Shown: positions 35,525-44,815, counted from the stretch's first letter. The stretch is DNA of 64,000 nucleotides from Burkholderia sp. 9120 (GCF_000745015.1 NZ_JQNA01000002.1:5580001-5644000); one strand, 5' to 3'. The notes: a model not told the origin generated them from the letters alone. Numbers and translations: made by a program.

Positions 35525-36403
35525 TCACTCAGCCTTTTTCATCCCCTCCCGCACGAACTCAACGAAACGCTTCACGACCGCGTCGTCGCGCGCGGCTTGC
35601 CATGCGAGTCCGACGCGCCACCTGGCGGCCGCATCGCGCAACGGCAACACCCTTGCGTCGCGCAACAGATACTGCGCTCGCGACGGCAGAAACGCCGCGC
35701 CGACGCCCGCCGCCACGCCCGCGAGCACCGATTGAATGTCGTCGGCTTGCTGTATGACGTTGGGCACGAAATTGTGTTCGCCACACCAGTGGTCGATTTG
35801 CGCGGCCAGGCCGGGACCGCGTCCACGCGCCAGCGCAATAAATCCCGGCTCGTTCAGTTCCTTCAGATTCGACGGAATGCGTTTCCAGCGCGCGTGCTGC
35901 GGGATTGCCAGCGCCAGCGCCTCATCGAGTACCGGAAAAGCGGACAGCCCCGCTTCGGCCGGCAGGCGCAGAAAACCCACGTCGAGTTTTCCGGCAAGAA
36001 GCCGCCGGCTTTGCTCCGCAGAAGAGAGGTCGTTCAGCGTGACGCTAACGTTCGGATAGCACCGCCGGAAACCGGCGATCAGTTGCGGCGCTTCGGTGAG
36101 CGTCGACAGTCCAAGGCCGACGCGCAAATAGCCGCGCGTGCCGCTACTCGCCTCGCGAGCCCGCGCGAGTATCTCGTCGGCGTCGCGGACCAGACCCGCC
36201 GCGTCGGCAAGAAACGTCTCGCCGAACACAGTGAGTTCCGCACCATGCCTGCCGCGCTCGAACAGACGCGCGCCAAGGCTCGTTTCCAGCGTGGCGATCT
36301 GCTTGCTCAGCGCGGGTTGGCTGACACACAGCACGTCTGCTGCATGGCCGAAATGGCGCAATTCCGCGACCGTCAGAAACGCGCGTAGGAGTTTGAGTTC
36401 CAT
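35525..36403 (-). CDS. LysR family transcriptional regulator
   Basis: 292 residues. The N-terminal winged helix-turn-helix begins MELKLLRAFLTVAELRHFG and includes VSQPALSKQIATLE, followed by the periplasmic-binding-like effector domain (about 90-290). It is divergent from the nitrilase-like gene with 92 bases between starts, so it probably autoregulates and controls that gene. Effector unknown. Confidence 0.94.
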   Translation of the reverse strand: MELKLLRAFLTVAELRHFGHAADVLCVSQPALSKQIATLETSLGARLFERGRHGAELTVFGETFLADAAGLVRDADEILARAREASSGTRGYLRVGLGLSTLTEAPQLIAGFRRCYPNVSVTLNDLSSAEQSRRLLAGKLDVGFLRLPAEAGLSAFPVLDEALALAIPQHARWKRIPSNLKELNEPGFIALARGRGPGLAAQIDHWCGEHNFVPNVIQQADDIQSVLAGVAAGVGAAFLPSRAQYLLRDARVLPLRDAAARWRVGLAWQAARDDAVVKRFVEFVREGMKKAE

Positions 36404-36495
36404 TCCACGAAGTAATCGAAAGCATCGAATTTTTCATTTTACTTATTGAAGGGGGAGCGGTCCAATGAAGGCGTTTTCTCCATCGGGTTGCGAAG

Positions 36496-37515
36496 ATGTC
36501 TTCCTCGTCAGGTCCCTCGCTTCGCGTGGCGTCTATCCCGCTCGTTTCATGTCGCGGCGACGCCGTGCAGAATGTCGCGCGCGTGGTGACGTGTCTCGCG
36601 AACGCCGCGTGTCAGAACATCGGTCTCGTGGTGTTTCCGGAAAGCTGCCTTGCCGGTTACGCGAGCATGGCGAAGTTGCCGCGCGCCGAACTCGAGGCCC
36701 TCGCGGAATCGCTCGACGGACCGTCGATCCACGCGGTGGCCGACGCGGTCGAACAGACTGGCGTGGCGGCCGGCGTCGGGATCGTGGAGCGCGCCGCCGA
36801 CGGACGGTTGTTCAACAGCTACGTCGTGTGCCTGCCTGGCGGGCAGCGCCATTGCCACCGTAAGTTGCATGCGTTCGAGCATCGGCGGATTGGTAGCGGC
36901 GATCGGTTCACCGTGTTCGATACGTCGTGGGGGATTCGCATCGGCATTCTGATCGGCGCGGACAATTACCTTGTGGAGAACATGCGCGTGACGGCGTTGA
37001 TGGGCGCAACGCTGTTGATCGCGCCACATCGAAGCTTCGGCGGACGCAGTGCGGGCGGGATGAAAATGCAGCCGGTGTCGATCGAACAAGCGAGGCGCGG
37101 TGAAAACGCACACAGGGCCTTCGACTCCAACAACGAAGTGCTGTCCGACTTACCTCACTGGCTACCCGCACGCGCCGCAGACAACGGTCTGTTCATCGCC
37201 TTTAGCGACGGCGCGGATGTCACCGATAACTCCTCCGTAACCGGCACAGGCATGATCGTCGATCCACGCGGCCGAACGTTGGCCTCGAACAGCGGCGATA
37301 CGACCAACACGCTCATCTCAGCCGACATCGAAGCCAGCCTGACCCACAACAGCGCCAGCCGCCAATGGCTCACCGCGCGCCGCCCCGACCTCTACGGGCT
37401 GCTGAGTCGGGGAGAAGACCGCCGCACGACAGAGTTCGAACCACGCAGCCTCTCCCCACGCGGCTCGATCGCCGTCAGTTTCGCGCAAGTGGGCCGCAAC
37501 CGGTTGATCGGATAG
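36496..37515 (+). CDS. Carbon-nitrogen hydrolase (nitrilase superfamily) protein lacking the catalytic cysteine
   Basis: 339 residues. The nitrilase fold is evident: Glu49 in FPESCLAGY and Lys123 in HRKLHAFE occupy the conserved Glu and Lys positions. At the third site, where relatives read ILICYDN, this protein reads ILIGADN, so the nucleophile cysteine is replaced by Gly154. Active members hydrolyse nitriles, amides or ureides through a Cys thioimidate. Without the cysteine, ordinary catalysis is not expected, suggesting a non-catalytic or regulatory protein, or a recent mutation. It lies divergent from a LysR gene. The ATG at 36496 gives a full-length N terminus. Confidence 0.9.
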   Translation: MSSSSGPSLRVASIPLVSCRGDAVQNVARVVTCLANAACQNIGLVVFPESCLAGYASMAKLPRAELEALAESLDGPSIHAVADAVEQTGVAAGVGIVERAADGRLFNSYVVCLPGGQRHCHRKLHAFEHRRIGSGDRFTVFDTSWGIRIGILIGADNYLVENMRVTALMGATLLIAPHRSFGGRSAGGMKMQPVSIEQARRGENAHRAFDSNNEVLSDLPHWLPARAADNGLFIAFSDGADVTDNSSVTGTGMIVDPRGRTLASNSGDTTNTLISADIEASLTHNSASRQWLTARRPDLYGLLSRGEDRRTTEFEPRSLSPRGSIAVSFAQVGRNRLIG

Positions 37516-37594
37516 CACCCTCCGTCGCCAATTTCCCAGCAAACAATCCGGTCCTGCGTCAAACTGCACGCCTCGTTCACCATCGTTGCGTGCC

Positions 37595-38491
37595 ATGCAA
37601 TCACCTGACCTCAACCTGCTGATCGCGCTGGACGCGTTGCTCGAAGAAGGCTCCGTGGTCGGTGCCGCGCAACGCATGCATCTGAGCGCGCCCGCCATGA
37701 GCCGCACGCTCGCGCGGATTCGCGACGCCGTCGGCGATCCGATTCTCGTCAAGATCGGCCGGCGGATGGTGCCGACGCCACGCGCGCTCGCGCTGCGCGA
37801 CCAGGTGCGCGCGTCGGTGGAAAACGCGGTGCGGCTGTTACAGCCCGAACGCGAACTCGATCTGGCCACCCTCGAACGCACGTTCAACCTGCAGGCGAAC
37901 GATACCTTCGCCAGTTCGTTCGGCGGCGGCGCGCTGGATCGCATCCGGCGAGAAGCGCCGCGTTCGGTGCTGCGCTTCGAGCCGGGCAACGACATCGAGG
38001 CGCACGTCGTGCTGGACGGCAAGACCGACCTGCTGATCACCTCGATGCGTCCGTTAGGGCCGGACATCCATATGCAGCGGCTGTTCACGACCGCGATCGT
38101 CGGTCTCGCGCGCGACGATCATCCGATCTTCGACGGCGAAATCACGCCGCAACGTTTCGCGTCTTACGATCAGGTGAGCGTGTCGCGCCGCGGCCGTGCC
38201 ACCGGTCCGATCGACGTCGCGCTCGCGGCGCTCGGCTTGACGCGCACGGTGTCGCTGGTGGTGCCGTCGTTTCATACCGGCGTGTTCGCGGCCGGCTCGT
38301 CCGACCTGATCGTCGCGTTGCCGGACCATGTCGCGGCGACCGCGAAAGCGCTGGGCGTCCGCGTGCGATCGTTTCCGATTCCCATGCCGCTGGAGACGAT
38401 CGTCGTGATTCAGGCGTGGCATCCGCGTTTCCAGAGCGACCCGGCGCATCAGTGGCTGCGGCGCGTCGTGCGGGATGCGTGCGGCGGATAG
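37595..38491 (+). CDS. LysR family transcriptional regulator, likely controller of the efflux operon
   Basis: 298 residues from the ATG at 37595 (MQSPDLNLLIALDALLEE; an in-frame TTG lies three codons upstream). HTH segment: VVGAAQRMHLSAPAMSRTLARI, a NodD/SyrM-like group. The effector domain follows (about 90-295). It is upstream of, and co-oriented with, the MFS-MFP-OMF efflux operon; two palindromes lie in the intervening region. Control of that operon is inferred from position. Confidence 0.93.
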   Translation: MQSPDLNLLIALDALLEEGSVVGAAQRMHLSAPAMSRTLARIRDAVGDPILVKIGRRMVPTPRALALRDQVRASVENAVRLLQPERELDLATLERTFNLQANDTFASSFGGGALDRIRREAPRSVLRFEPGNDIEAHVVLDGKTDLLITSMRPLGPDIHMQRLFTTAIVGLARDDHPIFDGEITPQRFASYDQVSVSRRGRATGPIDVALAALGLTRTVSLVVPSFHTGVFAAGSSDLIVALPDHVAATAKALGVRVRSFPIPMPLETIVVIQAWHPRFQSDPAHQWLRRVVRDACGG

Positions 38492-38522
38492 CCGGTTTTT
38501 TTAACCGAGTTCGCCTCGCCTG

Positions 38523-38545
38523 ATGCGTGCGTTCAACGCACGCAT
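38523..38545. promoter_or_regulatory. 23-base palindrome upstream of the efflux operon
   Basis: ATGCGTGCGTT and AACGCACGCAT are perfect 11-base arms around a single C. It lies 31 bases after the LysR stop and 100 bases before the leader ORF. It could be a LysR/TetR-type operator or a transcript end; no T-run follows. Confidence 0.5.
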
Positions 38546-38547
38546 CG

Positions 38548-38564
38548 ATTGCGAAAATCGCAAT
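38548..38564. promoter_or_regulatory. Second palindrome, LysR-box-like (ATTGCGA-AAA-TCGCAAT)
   Basis: Seven-base arms around AAA make a perfect 17-base palindrome that satisfies the T-N11-A LysR rule. It lies three bases from the first palindrome and about 60 bases upstream of the leader ORF, a fitting place for the adjacent LysR regulator to bind. Confidence 0.55.
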
Positions 38565-38622
38565 TTCCGAATCGATCGATGCTTCGTAGACTGGCTCCTG
38601 TCCCATTCCTGGAGCCAGCATC

Positions 38623-38691
38623 ATGGGTTTTTCCGACGCGGTCGGCGTGACCGAATACGCGCTTGGTTTGCGTGGCAGGCGGGTCACGTGA
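38623..38691 (+). CDS. 22-codon leader ORF coupled to the efflux pump gene
   Basis: ATG with a strong GGAG Shine-Dalgarno 8 bases upstream opens a 22-codon frame whose TGA stop overlaps the GTG start of the MFS transporter (GTGA). The sequence MGFSDAVGVTEYALGLRGRR is not a recognised family. The arrangement suggests that translation of the leader is needed to start, or sets the level of, pump translation. Too short for certainty. Confidence 0.5.
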   Translation: MGFSDAVGVTEYALGLRGRRVT

Positions 38692-40382
38692 ACTCCGTCG
38701 TCAATCCAGCGCCCGCTTTCGCGACACCAACGCAAACGCCACCGCAAGCACCAGCGCAAGCAGCACCCCAGCCCCAAGCCCCCGCGTTCACCACACGGGT
38801 GGTCGTCGGGCTCGTGGGCGTGTTGATCGCCGTCGTGATCGCACAACTCAACGACCACGTCACCGACGTCGCCATGCCCGACATTCGCGGCGCGCTGGGC
38901 ATCAGCCGCGACCACGCGTCGTGGTTGAGCACCGCTTATCAAGTCACGCAAGTCTCCGCGATGATGTTCGCGCCGTGGTGCTCGGCAACCTTCTCGCTGC
39001 GACGCTTCACGATCGGCGCGGTGGCCGCGTTCGCGCTGCTCGGCGTGGTCTTTCCGTTCACCTCGACGTTCGGCGCGCAGTTGACCTTGCGCGCGCTTCA
39101 AGGACTCGCGGGCGGCTGCCTCCCGCCGATGCTGATGACCGTCGCGCTGCGCTTCCTGCCGCCCGGCATCAAGCTCTACGGCCTCGCCGCCTACGCGCTG
39201 ACGGCCACCTTCGCGCCGAACCTCGGCACGCCGCTGGCGGCCCTCTGGACCGACTATGCGGGTTGGCGATTCCTGTTCTGGCAGATCGTGCCGCTCGCGT
39301 TGGTATCGATCGGCATGATGGCGTGGGGCTTGCCGCAAGACCCGCTTCGCCTCGAACGCTTCGAGCAATTCAACTGGCGCGGCGTGCTGCTCGGTTTCCC
39401 CGCCATGGCGATGCTGGTCATCGCGTTGGAACAAGGCACCCGCGTCGGCTGGACCGACGCGCCGTGGCTCTGCGCGTTGCTCGTCGGCGGCGCGGTGATG
39501 CTGGCGCTGTTTCTCGTCAACGAATGGTTTCATCCGTTGCCGTTCTTCAAGATCCAGTTGCTGGCGCGCCGCAATCTGTCGCATGCGCTGCTCACGCTTG
39601 GCGGCGTACTGCTGATCCTGGTCGCCGTGCCGAGCCTGCCCGCCGGCTATCTGGTCGAGGTGCGCGGCTACCGGCCGCTGCAGCTCGCGCCGCTCGCGCT
39701 CTGCGTCGCGCTGCCGCAACTCGTTGCGTTACCCGCGGTCGCCGCGCTGTGCAATCTGCGGCGCGTCGATTGCCGCTGGGTGTTGGCGGGCGGACTCGGT
39801 CTGATCGCCCTGTCGTGTTTGGCGGGCAGCTTCATGACGTCCGACTGGATTCGCGACAACTTCTACACGCTGCAAATCATGCAGATCGTCGCGCAGCCCA
39901 TGGCGGTGATTCCGCTGCTGATGCTCTCGACCAACGGCATGACGCCGCAGGAAGGGCCGTTCGCGTCCGCCTGGTTCAATACCGTGAAGGGCTTCGCCGT
40001 CGTGGTCGGCACCGGCGTCACCGAGGGCCTGACGACAATGCGCGAGCGTTTCCATTCGAACGTACTGATCGATCAGTTGGGCAACCGGCCGCAGGCGTTC
40101 GCAATGGCGCAGCAGGACATTGCGGCGCGCCTGCATGTCGACGCGCATGCGGCGCTGGCGCTGCTCGATCAGCAGATCCGCGAGCAGGCGCTGGTGCTCG
40201 CGTCGGCGGATGTTTTCCGCTTGATGACCGGCGTCGCGATCGTGTTCATTCTGCTGATCGCGGTGATCCCGACGCGGGTGTATCCGCCGCGCGCCGCCGT
40301 CACGCCGCCCGCGCCTGTGCTCACCCCGACACCCATGCCCGTCAAACAGCGAACCGATCCACCGATCCGATCGAAAAAGTAA
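38688..40382 (+). CDS. MFS efflux transporter, DHA2 (EmrB/QacA) family
   Basis: 564 residues from a GTG that overlaps the leader-ORF stop; an upstream frame to 38523 is non-homologous. After a Pro/Ala/Gln-rich cytoplasmic N terminus (about 1-35) come about 14 membrane helices. Motif landmarks: VTDVAMPDIRGALG, WLSTAYQVTQ and LRALQGLAGG. EmrB-type pumps use the proton gradient to expel hydrophobic drugs and work with a periplasmic adaptor and an outer-membrane channel, both encoded next. The cytoplasmic C-terminal tail is Pro-rich. Substrate unknown. Confidence 0.92.
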   Translation: MNSVVNPAPAFATPTQTPPQAPAQAAPQPQAPAFTTRVVVGLVGVLIAVVIAQLNDHVTDVAMPDIRGALGISRDHASWLSTAYQVTQVSAMMFAPWCSATFSLRRFTIGAVAAFALLGVVFPFTSTFGAQLTLRALQGLAGGCLPPMLMTVALRFLPPGIKLYGLAAYALTATFAPNLGTPLAALWTDYAGWRFLFWQIVPLALVSIGMMAWGLPQDPLRLERFEQFNWRGVLLGFPAMAMLVIALEQGTRVGWTDAPWLCALLVGGAVMLALFLVNEWFHPLPFFKIQLLARRNLSHALLTLGGVLLILVAVPSLPAGYLVEVRGYRPLQLAPLALCVALPQLVALPAVAALCNLRRVDCRWVLAGGLGLIALSCLAGSFMTSDWIRDNFYTLQIMQIVAQPMAVIPLLMLSTNGMTPQEGPFASAWFNTVKGFAVVVGTGVTEGLTTMRERFHSNVLIDQLGNRPQAFAMAQQDIAARLHVDAHAALALLDQQIREQALVLASADVFRLMTGVAIVFILLIAVIPTRVYPPRAAVTPPAPVLTPTPMPVKQRTDPPIRSKK

Positions 40383-40394
40383 AAAGGTTGACCT

Positions 40395-41471
40395 ATGTCT
40401 GAGTCGAAGTCGAACAAGAAAATTTACGCCGTCGGCACGGTCGCGATCGTGCTGCTCGGCCTGTGCGCCGCGCTCGCCTACGGCGTGTTGAAACCGTCCG
40501 GACCCAGCACCGACGACGCCTTCGTCAGCGCCGATTTCACCGTAGTCGCGCCGCGCGTTGCCGGTCAGATCGTCGCACTCGGCGTCGACGACAATCAGTT
40601 CGTGCGCAAAGGACAACTGCTCGCGCAGATCGACGACCGCGATTACGCGGCGGCCGTCGACGCGGCAAACGCCAACGTCGCGGCCGCGCAGGCGGCAATC
40701 GACAACGTGTCGGCGAGCCTCGTGCAGCAACGGTCGCTGATCGATCAGGCCGCCGCGACGTTGTCCGCCGCGCACGCGAACGCCGTGTTCGCGCGCGCCG
40801 ACGACGCCCGCTACGCCGACCTCGCGCAACACGGCGCCGGCAGTACGCAGAACGCGCAGCAGGCGCGCTCGCGGACCGACACCGCGCTAGCCGATGTCGC
40901 GCGCAACGACGCCGCGTTGCAAGCGGCCAGACAGCAGGTCGCCGTGCTGACGACCCAGCGCGAGCGCGCCGAAGCCACGCTCCAGCAGACGCAAGCCGCG
41001 CTCGATACGGCGCGTCTCAATCTGTCGTGGACACGCATCGTCGCGCCGATCGACGGCGTGGTCGGGCAGCGCGCGGCGCGCGTGGGCGCCTACGTGACGC
41101 CGGGCACGCCGCTGCTCGCGGTCGTGCCGTTGCAACAGGCGTACGTGGTGGCGAATTACCAGGAAACGCAACTGGGCAATGTGCGCCCCGGCCAGGCGGC
41201 GGAGGTTCGTGTCGACACCTATCCGGGCATGGTGTTGCAAGGCACGGTCGACAGCTTTGCGCCCGCGACCGGCGTGACGTTCGCGGCCATCGCGCCCGAC
41301 AACGCCACCGGCAACTTCACCAAAGTGGTCCAGCGGATCCCGGTCAAGATCGTGCTGCAGGCGGGCCAGGCGTCGCTCGATAAATTGCGCGTCGGCATGT
41401 CGGTCGATGCGACGATTCGCACCGGCAACGCGCCTGCTTCGTCAGCCGGCGAAAAGGTCGCCGCACGATGA
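40395..41471 (+). CDS. HlyD/EmrA family membrane fusion (periplasmic adaptor) protein
   Basis: 358 residues. One membrane helix (about 9-30), a biotinyl-lipoyl-like segment (VVAPRVAGQIVALGVDDNQ), an Ala/Gln-rich coiled-coil hairpin (about 95-205) and a beta-barrel after WTRIVAPIDGVVG. It bridges the inner-membrane MFS pump and the outer-membrane channel. It follows the MFS gene by 12 bases, and its stop overlaps the start of the channel gene (ATGA). Confidence 0.94.
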   Translation: MSESKSNKKIYAVGTVAIVLLGLCAALAYGVLKPSGPSTDDAFVSADFTVVAPRVAGQIVALGVDDNQFVRKGQLLAQIDDRDYAAAVDAANANVAAAQAAIDNVSASLVQQRSLIDQAAATLSAAHANAVFARADDARYADLAQHGAGSTQNAQQARSRTDTALADVARNDAALQAARQQVAVLTTQRERAEATLQQTQAALDTARLNLSWTRIVAPIDGVVGQRAARVGAYVTPGTPLLAVVPLQQAYVVANYQETQLGNVRPGQAAEVRVDTYPGMVLQGTVDSFAPATGVTFAAIAPDNATGNFTKVVQRIPVKIVLQAGQASLDKLRVGMSVDATIRTGNAPASSAGEKVAAR

Positions 41472-42988
41472 ATACGCTGATCTCACGAATCGCCCTGGGC
41501 GTGTGCGTGCTGGGCCTTGCCGCCTGCACGGTCGGGCCTGATTTTCACCGGCCGGCGGCGGCGTTGCCGGATCGCTGGGAAGCGGGACATAGGGGCCAAG
41601 CCACGCCCCTATCGACAACGCCGTCGCAGATCGTCGACGGCGCGCTCGATCCGCAGTGGTGGAACGTGTTTCACGATGCCGAACTGTCGTCGCTGATCGC
41701 GCGTGTCGCAGGCGCCAGTCTCGATGTCAAAGCAGCCGGCGCACGGCTGATGCAAGCCCGCGCCGCGCGTCGTGTGAGCGGCGCGGATGCGCTGCCTTCG
41801 GTTGAAGGCACGGCGTCGTATCAACACGCACGCTCGAGCCAGAACGGGCTGCTCGACGTTGCCGGGCTCGGTGGCAAGCACGATTACAACGTGTGGCAGC
41901 CGGGTCTCGACGCGTCATGGGAACTCGATTTGTGGGGCCGCGTGCGGCGCGAAACCGAATCCGCCGATGCCAGCGTCGAAGCCAGCGCGGATCTACGCCG
42001 CGACGTGTTGCTCGCCACCCTCGCCGAAACCGCGAGCGACTACCTGCAATTACGCGGCGTGCAGGCGCAGCAGCAGATCGTTCAGCAGAATCTGGAGATC
42101 GCGCGGCACAGCCTGGCGTTGACGAAAATCCGTTTCGCCGACGGCGTCGCGACACGTCTGGACATGGCCGAAGCCGCCGCGCAAGTCAGCACGATCGAAG
42201 CGCAATTGCCGTTGCTCGACAACCAGCACGCACGCCTCGTCAATGCGTTGAGCTTTCTGATGGCTGCACCGCCGCGTACGCTGGAAGGCGAGTTGCGCGC
42301 GGCCGCACCGATTCCGGCGCTACCGTCGCGCGTGCCGGCCGGCTTGCCGTCGGAGCTGGTGGAGCGCAGGCCGGACATTCGCGTCGCCGAAGCGCATTTG
42401 CATGCGGCGACCGCGAGTATCGGCGTAGCGGTCGGCGACTTTTATCCGCGCGTCACGCTGTCGGCGAATCTGAGTTTGCAGGCCATGCATTTCGGCGATC
42501 TCGACCAGTGGAGTTCGCACATGTTCGGCGTCGGTCCTGCGTTGAGCGTGCCGCTATTCGAAGGCGGCCGGCTGAAGGGACAACTGGCGCTGCGCGAAGC
42601 GCAACAGCAGGAAGCCGCCATCGCATTCCAGCGCACGGTGCTGAACGCGTGGCACGAGGTGGACAACGCAATGAGCGATTACGACGCGCGTCAATCGCAT
42701 CGCGACAAACTGGCGGAAGCGGTCGAACAGAACCGCATCGCGCTCGACAACGCGCAACGTCAGTACGTTGCGGGTGCAACGGATTTTCTGAACGTGCTGA
42801 GCGTGCAGAGGGATCTGCTCGGTACGCAACAGGCGCTCGCCGCGAGTTCGACCGAGGTGGCGGTGTCGCTCGTCACGTTGTTCAAAACATTGGGTGGGGG
42901 TTGGCAGACGGCGTTCCCCACCTCGTCGAAGCGTGTAGACCCAGGCGGCACAGCCCGCGTTTCCGGAGAAAGAGACCATGACTCTTGA
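41468..42988 (+). CDS. Outer-membrane efflux lipoprotein, NodT/TolC family
   Basis: 506 residues. Signal peptide with lipobox LAAC (lipidated cysteine about 18) followed by TVGPDFHRP, then the two tandem OEP repeats (about 60-260 and 270-475), including LPSELVERRPDIRVAEA and FEGGRLKGQL. It forms the trimeric outer-membrane channel of the tripartite pump. It overlaps the adaptor gene by four bases and the following small gene by eleven. Confidence 0.94.
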   Translation: MNTLISRIALGVCVLGLAACTVGPDFHRPAAALPDRWEAGHRGQATPLSTTPSQIVDGALDPQWWNVFHDAELSSLIARVAGASLDVKAAGARLMQARAARRVSGADALPSVEGTASYQHARSSQNGLLDVAGLGGKHDYNVWQPGLDASWELDLWGRVRRETESADASVEASADLRRDVLLATLAETASDYLQLRGVQAQQQIVQQNLEIARHSLALTKIRFADGVATRLDMAEAAAQVSTIEAQLPLLDNQHARLVNALSFLMAAPPRTLEGELRAAAPIPALPSRVPAGLPSELVERRPDIRVAEAHLHAATASIGVAVGDFYPRVTLSANLSLQAMHFGDLDQWSSHMFGVGPALSVPLFEGGRLKGQLALREAQQQEAAIAFQRTVLNAWHEVDNAMSDYDARQSHRDKLAEAVEQNRIALDNAQRQYVAGATDFLNVLSVQRDLLGTQQALAASSTEVAVSLVTLFKTLGGGWQTAFPTSSKRVDPGGTARVSGERDHDS

Positions 42989-43400
42989 TGTCCAGGCATT
43001 TAGCGTTCTCGACGTCGCGCAGTTTCCGACCGTGATCGTTCGCAACGAAGCCATTCGGCCCGGTTATGCCGCGCAATGGGAACGGGAGATGGAGGCATTG
43101 ATCGCGCACGCCGTGCCGTTCGTGATGTTTCATATCGAGGTGCGCGACCACGAAACAAACGACGACTTCAAGCAGCGTGGCGTGTGGCTCAAACAGAACA
43201 AGGCGGCGCTGGCGCGCGTGTGCAGGATGCTCGTGACCGTCGAGTCCGACGATACGAAGCGCGAGACAGCGCGAATTCAGGGGCGCGGCGCGACCAGGGC
43301 GTTCGGCATTCCGCATCGCGCGGTGGCGACGTTGGCGGAGGCTTGGGATATTGCGTCGTATCGCGCGAAGGAAGCGGCGCAAGTTGAAGGGGAGCGCTAG
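42978..43400 (+). CDS. Conserved-looking small cytoplasmic protein of unknown function in the efflux operon
   Basis: 140 residues, no signal peptide or membrane helix. The start overlaps the 3' end of the channel gene by 11 bases, preceded by GGAGA within that gene, so it is the last gene of the operon. The text (FPTVIVRNEAIRPGYAAQW, FVMFHIEVRDHE, RETARIQGRGATRAFG) is protein-like with evenly spread charged residues, but I do not recognise a family. Confidence 0.75.
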   Translation: MTLDVQAFSVLDVAQFPTVIVRNEAIRPGYAAQWEREMEALIAHAVPFVMFHIEVRDHETNDDFKQRGVWLKQNKAALARVCRMLVTVESDDTKRETARIQGRGATRAFGIPHRAVATLAEAWDIASYRAKEAAQVEGER

Positions 43401-43464
43401 CGCCACGGAGATGGGCGAACGCCACACCGCATCGCAGCGCTTGCTAGAAGCGCCGGCGTTGGTG

Positions 43465-43488
43465 CCGCCTGGCACGCGCGCCAGGCGG
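43465..43488. terminator. Strong hairpin between convergent genes
   Basis: CCGCCTGGC pairs perfectly with GCCAGGCGG across a six-base loop. It sits 65 bases after the efflux operon and 12 bases from the 3' end of the convergent ROK regulator, so it could act as a bidirectional terminator. There is no T-tract. Confidence 0.6.
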
Positions 43489-43499
43489 TAGCACGCACA

Positions 43500-44714
43500 C
43501 TAAGCCGTGGTCGCGTACCCCAGCCGCTCAAAGGCCTTCACACGCGCCCGCTCGACGCCCAGCACGATCGCGCCGAGCAGCACCGCGTCGGTGCCGGTCG
43601 CCGAGACGGCGAACTCGGGCACCGGAATCGGCAGCCACTGCGCGAGATGATCGCGGATCGCCGGCAACAGCAAAGAACCGCTCCGGCCGACACCGCCGCC
43701 CAGCACCACCAGCTTCGGATCGAGAATCGGAATGATCGACGCGAGGCCCCACGAAAGCTGCCGCGCTTCTTCCGCCACGCAATCGAGCGCGCGCTGATCG
43801 CCGGCATTCGCCGCGACGAACACCTCTTCCGCATTCGCCACCGTCAGCCCGCGCCGCTGCGCCTGCGCGACGATCCCCTTCGCCGCCGACGACGCTTCGA
43901 ACATCGGCCGGTACACGCCATCCGATTTCGCGCCCACCACGGGCGCCGCGGGCAGCACCGCGATTTCGCCGGCAAAGCCATGCGCGCCGCGATGCAGACG
44001 GCCGTCGGCGATGATCCCGAGACCCACGCCCGTACCGACCGACATGAACACGAAGTTGTCGACGCCGCGCCCGAGTCCGTGCTGCTGCTCGCCGAGCGTG
44101 GCGAGATTGATGTCGTTCTCGACGAACAGGTCCGCGTCGAGTGCCTCCCTGAGCGACGGAATCAGCCCCGGCCGCTCCAGATCCGGCAGGTTCGGCGCGA
44201 GACGCAGCCGGTCGTGGTCGGCGTCCAGCACGCCCGGCGAACCGAACACGGTCGCGAGCACCGCGTCGCGCGAAACCTGCTGCTCGTCGAGCATTGCGTC
44301 CACGATCTCGACAATGCGCGCGACGAACCGCTCCACTTTCGCGGGCGTGCGCTTGTCGAGCCGCGCCACCACCGTGCCGGTCAGATCGGCGACCGCGCCG
44401 CGAATCCATTCCGCGCCGACGTCGATCGCGACCACGAAGCCCGCTCTGGCGTGCGGCGCGTAAAGACGCGGGGAACGCCCCGCGCTGCCGCCGCGCACCC
44501 CCGTCTGTTCGACGAGACCCAGCCGTTCGAGATTGCTGAGCGCGGCCGTGACCGTCACTTTCGACAGCCCCGTACTCTCCGCGAGCTGCGGGCTGGAGGC
44601 GGGCGCCATCGACAGCAGATGCTGGTAAATCGCCCATTCGTTGCCCTGGCGTACGAACGCGGGGCCACGGGTGACGGTGACGGTCGGCTGGCTGTGCTTT
44701 CTATGCGCGTGCAT
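43500..44714 (-). CDS. ROK family transcriptional regulator (NagC/XylR type)
   Basis: 404 residues from the ATG at 44714; an in-frame start at 44768 adds 18. The N-terminal winged helix (about 20-80; SSPQLAESTGLSKVTVTAALSNL) is followed by a ROK sugar-kinase-like domain (about 105-395; AIDVGAEWIRGAV, VENDINLATLGE, HGFAGEIAVLP). The zinc-binding CxCGxxGC cluster of ROK proteins is absent. These repressors respond to sugars or phosphosugars. It faces the permease-kinase operon across a 197-base gap that holds a palindromic operator candidate. Confidence 0.92.
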   Translation of the reverse strand: MHAHRKHSQPTVTVTRGPAFVRQGNEWAIYQHLLSMAPASSPQLAESTGLSKVTVTAALSNLERLGLVEQTGVRGGSAGRSPRLYAPHARAGFVVAIDVGAEWIRGAVADLTGTVVARLDKRTPAKVERFVARIVEIVDAMLDEQQVSRDAVLATVFGSPGVLDADHDRLRLAPNLPDLERPGLIPSLREALDADLFVENDINLATLGEQQHGLGRGVDNFVFMSVGTGVGLGIIADGRLHRGAHGFAGEIAVLPAAPVVGAKSDGVYRPMFEASSAAKGIVAQAQRRGLTVANAEEVFVAANAGDQRALDCVAEEARQLSWGLASIIPILDPKLVVLGGGVGRSGSLLLPAIRDHLAQWLPIPVPEFAVSATGTDAVLLGAIVLGVERARVKAFERLGYATTA

Positions 44715-44815
44715 GGGCTGTCTGGTTTCGGGATGGCCGATCCTATCAACGACTGTACGGCGGGGCAAGCCGCCGCCCTCGCCGACTTAATGGAACATTT
44801 TTGGCTTGCTTGAAT

